This document shows, piece after piece, positions 50,954-59,900 of a stretch of DNA of 64,000 nt; position 1 is the stretch's first letter, and each line of letters opens with the position of its first letter. Origin of the DNA: Bufo bufo (taxonomy: Eukaryota > Chordata > Amphibia > Anura > Bufonidae); assembly GCF_905171765.1 (NCBI RefSeq), contig NC_053397.1, positions 8,809,677 through 8,873,676 of the forward strand. Reading direction: 5' to 3'. The notes under the pieces were generated by a model, which was not told where the DNA came from, did no database searches, and saw only the letters and a program-made list of their open reading frames with translations. A program made the position numbers and the translations under genes.

Positions 50954-53900
50954 TTCTCATTAGTTTTAAGGGTTCGTTTTCTCTAGGGAGCAATCATGAG
51001 GAGAAATAAAATGGCCGCCGTCGTATTAGAACAGGGAAGACAAGTTGCTTCAGAGCACTGAGCTAAAGATCTACCTCATCCTCCTCTCTGCTCGTCAGGG
51101 ATTGTGATCCTGAATGCAGATCTTCAGCTGAATCTCTAGGAATGGACTTCATGAGGCGATGGCTAAAGTACAAGCAGAGCAGAGATTCAGCTGAAGATCA
51201 TATTAAACTGTATTCAGGATCCTAATCCCTGACGAGCAGAGAGGAGGATGAGGCGGCTCGAGCTCAGTGCTTTGATGTAACTTGTGCTCCTCTGTGATTA
51301 GGACAGTCTACGATGGCGGCCATGTTATTTCTCCTCACTATTGTTCCCCTGACAAGCCGTTATAACTAATGAAAGGTATTTAGGAATATATTTGTAATAA
51401 AGTAATATATATGTATTTTTAGTAATTTTATTAATTCCCGGAGAACCCTTTAATGAGGCGTCTGAGGTTCAGATTTGGGAGATGGTAATCTCTTTGCGCG
51501 GTGTCCACAGGAATACATCGCCAAGCAGTTTGGGTTCATGCAGAAGCAGATCGGTTATGATGTTTTGGCAGAAGACACAATCACGGCTCTGCTACACAAT
51601 AACCGCAAGCTGTTGGAGAAGCACATTACGGCGGCCGAGATCGACACCTTCGTCAGCCTAGTGAGAAAGAACCGCGAACCAAGGTGAGGCCATCGGAGGA
51701 GGGTCCATACTGCACTTAAAGGAGCCCTCCAGCCAATACATTGTATGACTTTGTATCTTTTGCTTCCTGTGAAGGTTTCTGGATTATCTGTCGGATCTCT
51801 GTGTTTCTATGAATAAATCCATCCCGGTCACTCAGGAGTTAATCTGTAAGGCGGTGCTGAACCCGGCCAATGCCGACATCCTCATCGAGACCAAGTAAGA
51901 AATCTCAGTATCTGATCTGTTCATGGCTTCCACCTGAGCTTCAGAGGGGTGCAGTGACTGGGGGTCCCACCTTAATCTGGCCATGCATTGCTAGGTAACC
52001 CTCTTTCAGGAACCCAAATGCCACCCGATCTCCCCTCCGACCATCTATAGGCGAGGCTGAGCATGCATGTGGCCCTTTACACTTAAAGTAATATCCCATC
52101 TTAGACCCCTCTAGGACTAGCACCTACAGTTGGGGGATTAGCTGAGCAAGCATGTGGTTTCCCATAGATTTCTGTAGAAGTGCACGGCCACCTCGCCATT
52201 CATTTTCCCCCTGGATCTGGGGGTCAGGAGACCCCCTATTCTGAAGATGGGTGCGGGTCTCAAAGGTGGTACCCATCTCTATGGCTAGTGCTCATAATGT
52301 CTGAAATTGTAATACTCCTTTAAGTCTAAGGATGTGAGAGGCAGCTTCACCGGTGGTCCACCCCAATGGCCGTCAGGGAGGGAACTTGACTTCCCCCTAG
52401 TAGAGTCCTGGCCATAAACTTTATATGGAGCCCATAGAAATCGGAGGACTGTCAGGTAGTGCCTGGATGTACCAGGCCCTCACCTTCTTCTGTTACCTGT
52501 GGGCAACCCCTAAGCCAGTCTGTACTTGTGATGGTTGGTTGCTGGTTGACCGCCATGCTTTATCCCTTCCCATAGGCTAGTTCTATCTCGTTTTGAGTTT
52601 GAAGGCCTGAACACTGGCGATAACCCTCTGGAAGCTGGAGAGGATGAGGAGGAGGTTTGGCTTTTCTGGAGGGACAGCAATAAGGAGACTCGCAGTAAGA
52701 GCATCCGAGAACTGGCTCAAGACGCCAAAGAGGGTCAGAAAGAAGATCAAGACGTCCTGAGCTACTACAGGTAAAACGCATGAGCGCTCTGGTCTGTGAC
52801 CTGCATGGCATCTTCAGCTGCTCTTCATACTGTAATCTCCCCTGCAGATACCAACTCAACCTGTTTGCCCGGATGTGTCTGGACCGCCAGTATCTGGCCA
52901 TTAACGAGATCTCAGGGCAATTGGACGTTGACCTCATTTTGCGCTGTATGGCTGATGAGAACCTGCCGTTTGATCTGCGGGCGTCCTTCTCCCGCCTGAT
53001 GCTTCATATGCATGTGGACCGGGACCCGCAGGAACAGGTGACGCCAGTGAAGTACGCCCGCTTGTGGTCAGAAATACCATCGGAGATCGCCATTGACGAG
53101 TAAGTGAGCACCATAGAGGCGCTCTGTGTAACTGAGCCAGTAGTTCTGCTGCACTTGGATGAGGCACTGGTGATATTTCGCAGCCGCAGCCTCATCCTCT
53201 TAAAGGGGTGCTCTGCATGGGACAGTCCAAACTGGTTAGAGGGGGTTTTTAGACAAAAAGCAGAACTGTGGTCCCCAAGCGATAGGTAATCTGTGGTGAG
53301 TGTTCACTTTCCCTGCAGCACCTCCACAGGAGAAAATGGGTACTACAGTGTCCATGGATTGTCTGTGTAATGCAGGAAAGGTCCCCGAGAATGAGAGTGA
53401 GGACCCTGAACTAAGGACCCCCGCAATTAAAGGGGTTCACCAGGAGTTTAAAATTATTGGAAAAGCCTCCATGTGTATTAAAATATGAAAGAACCCATAA
53501 CCTCCCTAACTGATGTCCATCCGCTTCCTAGTTCTGTCTCTCCAGCCGGAACCCGATAAGCCTTAGAACGGAAGCGGCGGGATCGGAGAGAGTGGTTGTT
53601 TGTGTTTTTTTTGTTTTTTTTGTTTTTTTTTAAGTAACCCCCCCTTTGAGGCCTATGCCCATACTCTTTACCCCCAGGACAACCGTGTCGCAATGGACAA
53701 GGATATGACTGTTCTATTATGGGCCAGACATTCTGTTCCACAAAATGCGGGATGCACACGGCCAGTATCGGTGTATTTCGGATCCGCAATTTGCAGGCCA
53801 TAAAACACCAACGGTCATGTGCATGAACCCCAACGCTGAACTCCTTAATGGGGTGAACTAACGTTAACTTTCTGAATTGGACAGTTTAATTATGACATTC

Positions 53901-56900
53901 AGATTTTCCACTGCTGGCGCCATTCTCTATTACCTCTGTACACCAGAGCAGCTAGGAAGGAGATGTAGTGTGTTAAGGACTGACTCCTGAACCCAGAATG
54001 TTCTCCCCCCCTTCCCCAGCTATGACAGCAGCGGGACCTCCAGGGATGATATAAAAGAGCGTTTTGCTCAGACCATGGAGTTTGTGGAAGAATACCTGCG
54101 TGATGTAGTCGGGCAGAGGTTTCCTTTCTCGGACAAGGAGAAGAACAAGCTGACCTTCGAGGTGAAGTGACCACAGCACCCACAAGACTCTGCTGCATTA
54201 GACCGAACCTCTGACTGACCTATCTCTGTGGGGTCTTCTCTTCGCAGGTGGTGAACTTGGCACGTAATCTCATCTACTTTGGCTTTTACAACTTCAACGA
54301 CCTCCTCCGACTGACGAAGATCCTTCTGGCTATCCTGGACTGTGTGCACCTGGCGGCCAACTTCCCTTCTAACAAAATGGGCAAAGGGGATGAAAAGCAA
54401 GGTATCTAAAGGGGGCAAATAAATGGTCATAGGGGTAGAGAGGGTTGACTCCCCAATTTATCAGTTTCCATTGCATCTGTTGGTATAATGGGGGTAATGC
54501 ATCAGGGTCCCAGCTAGGTCTGACCTTCTGGATATCTCCCCTGTAAAAGCCACCATCATGGCCCCCACAGCAGTTGTTCCACAGCACTTTCGGGGATCTT
54601 GTGGTGTCTCACTGAGAACGTCTCTAACCTGCAGGGGGCAGTAATGTGATGCGCTCCATACATGGTGTCGGGGAGCTCATGACACAGGTAGTCCTGCGCG
54701 GTGGAGGCTTCCTCCCAATGACCCCGTTGGTGGCACCTGAGGGAGCCATCAAACCTCAACGGGAACCTGAGAAGGAGGACATACTGGTGATGGACACGAA
54801 GCTGAAGATTATAGAAATTTTACAGGTACAGGATTCTTCCATGGTTTGGAAGGTGATACTTGGGTTCGGACTCCTCCAGGCTGTGTCCGGTGGAGTAATT
54901 ACAAAGACGTGTGCGTTACGTGTTTTCAGGTGTTTGGTTTTTCCAGATTTTTGACTCTCCTTTATGTCTTGTTCTTTAGTTCATTCTCAATGTCCGTCTG
55001 GATTACCGCATCTCCTGCCTCCTCTGCATCTTCAAGAATGAATTTGATGAGAGCAACGCTCAGAGCAGCGATGGTTCAGAAACCACCACAGTAGTGCCAG
55101 GTATGACGGACCTGCAGCAAGAAGTGTCACATCCTGCACCGTACAGTTACATACGAGCACAGCACAAGTGTATAGATTAGTTTTTTTGTTATTTTTCTTT
55201 TCTTCTAAACCTTCAGGAGCTCTGGATTTTGAGCACATTGAGGAGCAGGCAGAAGGAATCTTTGGAGGAAGGCAAGTGTCAGTAATTCCTACCCCAAATT
55301 CAGTAGTTTACAAGTGGTCACAGCTCCATATTCCAGCTGCAGAACTTAGACAGGCACGTGATATAATTGTCCACCACTAGAGGGAGCTCACTACATACAG
55401 ATTACAGTCACCACTAGAGGGAGCTCACTACATACAGATTATACAGTCACCACTAGGGGGAGCTCACTACATACAGATCATACAGCCACCACTAGAGGGA
55501 GCTCACTACATACAGATTATACAGCCACCACTAGAGGGAGCTCACTACATACAGGTTATACAGCCACCACTAGAGGGAGCTCACTACATACAGATTATAC
55601 AGCCACCACTAGAGGGAGCTCACTACATACAGATCATACAGCCACCACTAGAGGGAGCTCACTACATACAGATTATACAGTCACCACTAGAGGGAGCTCA
55701 CTACATACAGATTATACAGTCACCACTAGAGGGAGCTCATTACATACAGATTATACAGCCACCACTAGAGGGAGATCACTACATACAGATTATACAGCCA
55801 CCACTAGGGGGAGATCACTACATACAGATTATACAGCCACCACTAGGGGGAGCTCACTACATACAGATTATACAGCCACCACTAGGGGGAGCTCACTACA
55901 TACAGATTATACAGCCACCACTAGGGGGAGCTCACTACATACAGATTATACAGCCACCACTAGGGGGAGCTCACTACATACAGATTATACAGCCACCACT
56001 AGGGGGAGCTCACTACATACAGATTATACAGTCACCACTAGAGGGAGCTCACTACATACAGATTATACAGCCACCACTAGAGGGAGCTCACTACATACAG
56101 ATTATACAGCCACCACTAGGGGGAGCTCACTACATACAGATTATACAGCCACCACTAGGGGGAGCTCACTACATACAGATTATACAGCCACCACTAGGGG
56201 GAGCTCACTACATACAGATTATACAGCCACCACTAGGGGGAGCTCACTACATACAGATTATACAGTCACCACTAGGGGGAGCTCACTACATACAGATTAT
56301 ACAGCCACCACTAGAGGGAGCTCACTACATACAGATTATACAGTCACCACTAGAGGGAGCTCACTACATACAGATCATACAGCCACCACTAGAGGGAGCT
56401 CACTATATACAGATTATACAGTCACCACTAGAGGGAGCTCACTGCATACAGATTATACAGCCACCACTAGAGGGAGCTCACTACATACAGATTATACAGC
56501 CACCACTAGGGGGAGCTCACTACAGACTGTTATCCATTGACCTTAAAGAACGGATGTGTAATCCGTGACAAACCCTTTTCAAAATGTGCTTTTAACCCCA
56601 GCATCCCCTGACAATAAATCTGTATGCAGTAAGCTTCCCCCCTGGTAACAATGAGCAGACTTGGTACTTTTTCTCTTTTCTTCCTAGTGAGGAGAACACT
56701 CCTTTGGACTTGGACGATGATGGTGGGCGCACGTTTCTACGTGTCTTGCTCCACCTCACAATGCACGACTACCCCCCACTAGTGTCAGGAGCCCTGCAGC
56801 TCCTCTTCCGCCACTTCAGCCAGCGCCAGGAGGTTCTGCAGGCATTTAAACAGGTAGGAAGTTGGTGGAGGAGCCTCCATATCTTTGGTTATGGTCCTGG

Positions 56901-59900
56901 AGGGTTTTCTGACCTATGATCTGTGCTCCAAGGTCCAGCTCCTTGTGACCAGCCAAGATGTGGATAACTACAAGCAAATAAAGCAAGACTTGGATCAGCT
57001 GAGGTCCATCGTGGAGAAGTCTGAGCTCTGGGTGTACAAGGGGTCGGGTCCAGAAGAGGCTCCAGAGCCATCCGCTACAGCCGCAGGGGGCAAGGATGTA
57101 CGTTTTTGTTTGATAATTCCCGTAGACTTTTTTATTTGCGTCTGTAATATTGCAGCTTGTGGCAGGCATATTGATCTGCTCGCTTGTCCGGTTCTAGAAG
57201 TGGACCTTATGGTGCACTGGTACCAGCAGAACCACTTCAGTTCCTTCCTTTCAATCCCACAGGAGCAATCAAAGACCCCGAAAAAACCAGAGACTACAAG
57301 CAGCTACAACTACAGGGTAGTCCGTGAGGTGAGCCATAGACCTGCTGTACTGACCCGAATGTTAACAATATGAACTCAACTCACCCTGGCTGCTTTAACC
57401 CTTTAGATCCTCCTACGTCTCAGCAAGCTCTGTGTGCAGGAAAACACGTCGGGCCGGCGAAACCGCAAACAGCAGCAGCGTCTCTTGCGTAACATGGGGG
57501 CGCACGCGGTGGTCCTGGAGCTGCTGCAGATCCCATACGAAAAGGTGGATTAGATTTTCTCTTCGTGAAGTTTGTCACTAAGACCGCGTCAAGAGGATTT
57601 ATGCAGATTTTCACTCCGTTTCAGACCGAGGACACGCGGATGCAGGAGATCATGAGAATCGCACACGAGTTCTTGCAGAACTTCTGCGCAGGGAACCAAC
57701 AGAACCAGACGCTGCTGCACAAACACATCAACCTGTTCCTGACGCCTGGAGTGAGTGACAGACTATTCGCTTACTAGGGAGCCCAATGTACTCCCGGATT
57801 TATTTATTTTGAACTGGTGATCTGTCCTCAGGATAGATCGATCATCAATATCTGATCAGTGAAGGTTCGCCATCTGGGACTCCCGCTGATCAGCTGTGAG
57901 CGCCGCAGCCTTCTCACAGCTTACCAGGCACAGCGCCGTACGTTGTATAGTGGCCGTGCTTGGTATTGCAGCTCAGCCCTGTTCACTTGTATGGGGCTGA
58001 GCTGCTTCCAGGCCACATGAATGATGACTGGGTCATCACGCGGCCTAGGAGAAGCTGAGAGAAGGCCGCGGCGCTACTGTGAGCACCAATGCCTTCTCAA
58101 AACAGCTGATCGGGGGGGTCCCGGGTGTCGGACCCTCACCGATCAGATACGGATGACCTATTCTGAGGATGGGTCATCAGTAAAAAATCTTGGAAAACAA
58201 TTTCAAAGAGACGTGCCGATTATTGGGGTCGCACAGACTTTTCCCATCTCGTAGCTTGAGCTCGGTCTCTAGTTCATTCTTGTCGCTGCTGGAATTGTTC
58301 AAACTGAAAGCCGCTCTGTCATATAAGTGATCAAGATGGACATATTGAATGTGGAACATTGCATGGAGACAAAGTATAGATTAATTTATCCACTTGGTGG
58401 CGCTCTGTCTCCTCCATACATAATCTAAGAAATCAGTATCCAGATTTGATCGGCTTTGGACCATTAACGGTACGGCCGCATGGGTTGGGTACGCTGCAGG
58501 AATTCCACGTATAAAGTAGGCGAAAAATTCTCATCCATTTTTCTCCTATTCTTACATTTTCACGTGCTGTGGACAGAATCTTCAGCCATCAGAATCCACA
58601 CGTGGTACATGGTGCACATCTTACATTCACAGCTCTCTGTGAATTTCCATCATGGAATGCAGAGGGCGAAACCCAAGCCAGATCCAGTTTTGTGGCCGTG
58701 TCCTAAAAAAGGGGTTTCTGGCTTGAGGGAAATTACATTTAATCACTCGATAAATGAAAAGTTTCCAACTTTTATAATATTCCTTGATTTAACTTCTCAC
58801 CCATTAAGATCTTCTTGCTTTCAGTGAATAACGCTCCGGTTTCCATTCAGAGGCTGTAAACCTGTGCATGGCTGGTTCTGCTCTCAGCTGAGAAGTGGAT
58901 GCAGTTGTTTCAGCCCGGACTCCAGACTGATACATTGTAGCTGTGGCTGCTTTGTGTCGCATTATCTAGATTGGATACACTTGCATCCTCGCTCTGTATG
59001 GGTTTACTGCCTCTGAATGGAACCAGCAGTGCGCTCATTAAGGGATCGTTCTCACAAACATATATATATTTTTCCATGTACGTTCTGTGTTGTCATGTGC
59101 GGCCGGTATGCAGAACCATTCACTTCAATGGGGCTGCAAAGAAGAAAAAACAAACGGAAATGACTCCGTGTGCATTCAGTTTCCGTATGTCTGCCTGGCT
59201 GATCCTCCAAAAGTAGAACGTTCTATTGTCCACATTACAAGGATAGGACTGTTCTCCTAGCGGCCAGCCGTTCTGTTCCGCCAAATTTGGAATGCACACG
59301 TTCGGTATCGGTGTTTTGCGGATCCACAAAACAACAATGGTCGTGTGCATAAGCCCTTACTGAAAGCAAGTAGAGATGTTTAAAATGGGCAGGACTTGAA
59401 ACACAAAGTGGGAAATTTATCAAAATTGGTTTAAGGGAAAACTGGCTTAGTTGCCCAGAGCAACCAATCGGATTCCACCTTTCATTTCCCCCAAAGTCTT
59501 CTGTGAAGTTGCAGAACTTTCATGTGCATTAAACTGAAGCGTCTTCCAGGTCTGCTTCCTGCATAATCCGCTTTGACTCTGTTACTTTGTAGCCCAGGAG
59601 CCATGTTTGATTTGGCGCCCCCTGCAGGGCCGTCACATCTGTTGATCAGGTCTCTTCTCCCGGGGTTGCAGATTTTGGAAGCAGTCACCATGCAGCACAT
59701 CTTCATGAATAACTTCCAGCTGTGCAGTGAGATTAACGAGCGCGTCGTCCAGCACTTCGCTCACTGCATCGAGACGCACGGACGCAGCGTTCAGTATATT
59801 AAGTTTCTGCAGACGATTGTGAAGGCTGAAGGACGGTTCATTAAGAAGTGCCAGGATATAGTCATGGCGGAGGTGAGTCTTGGCAGTCATCACCTGCTCT

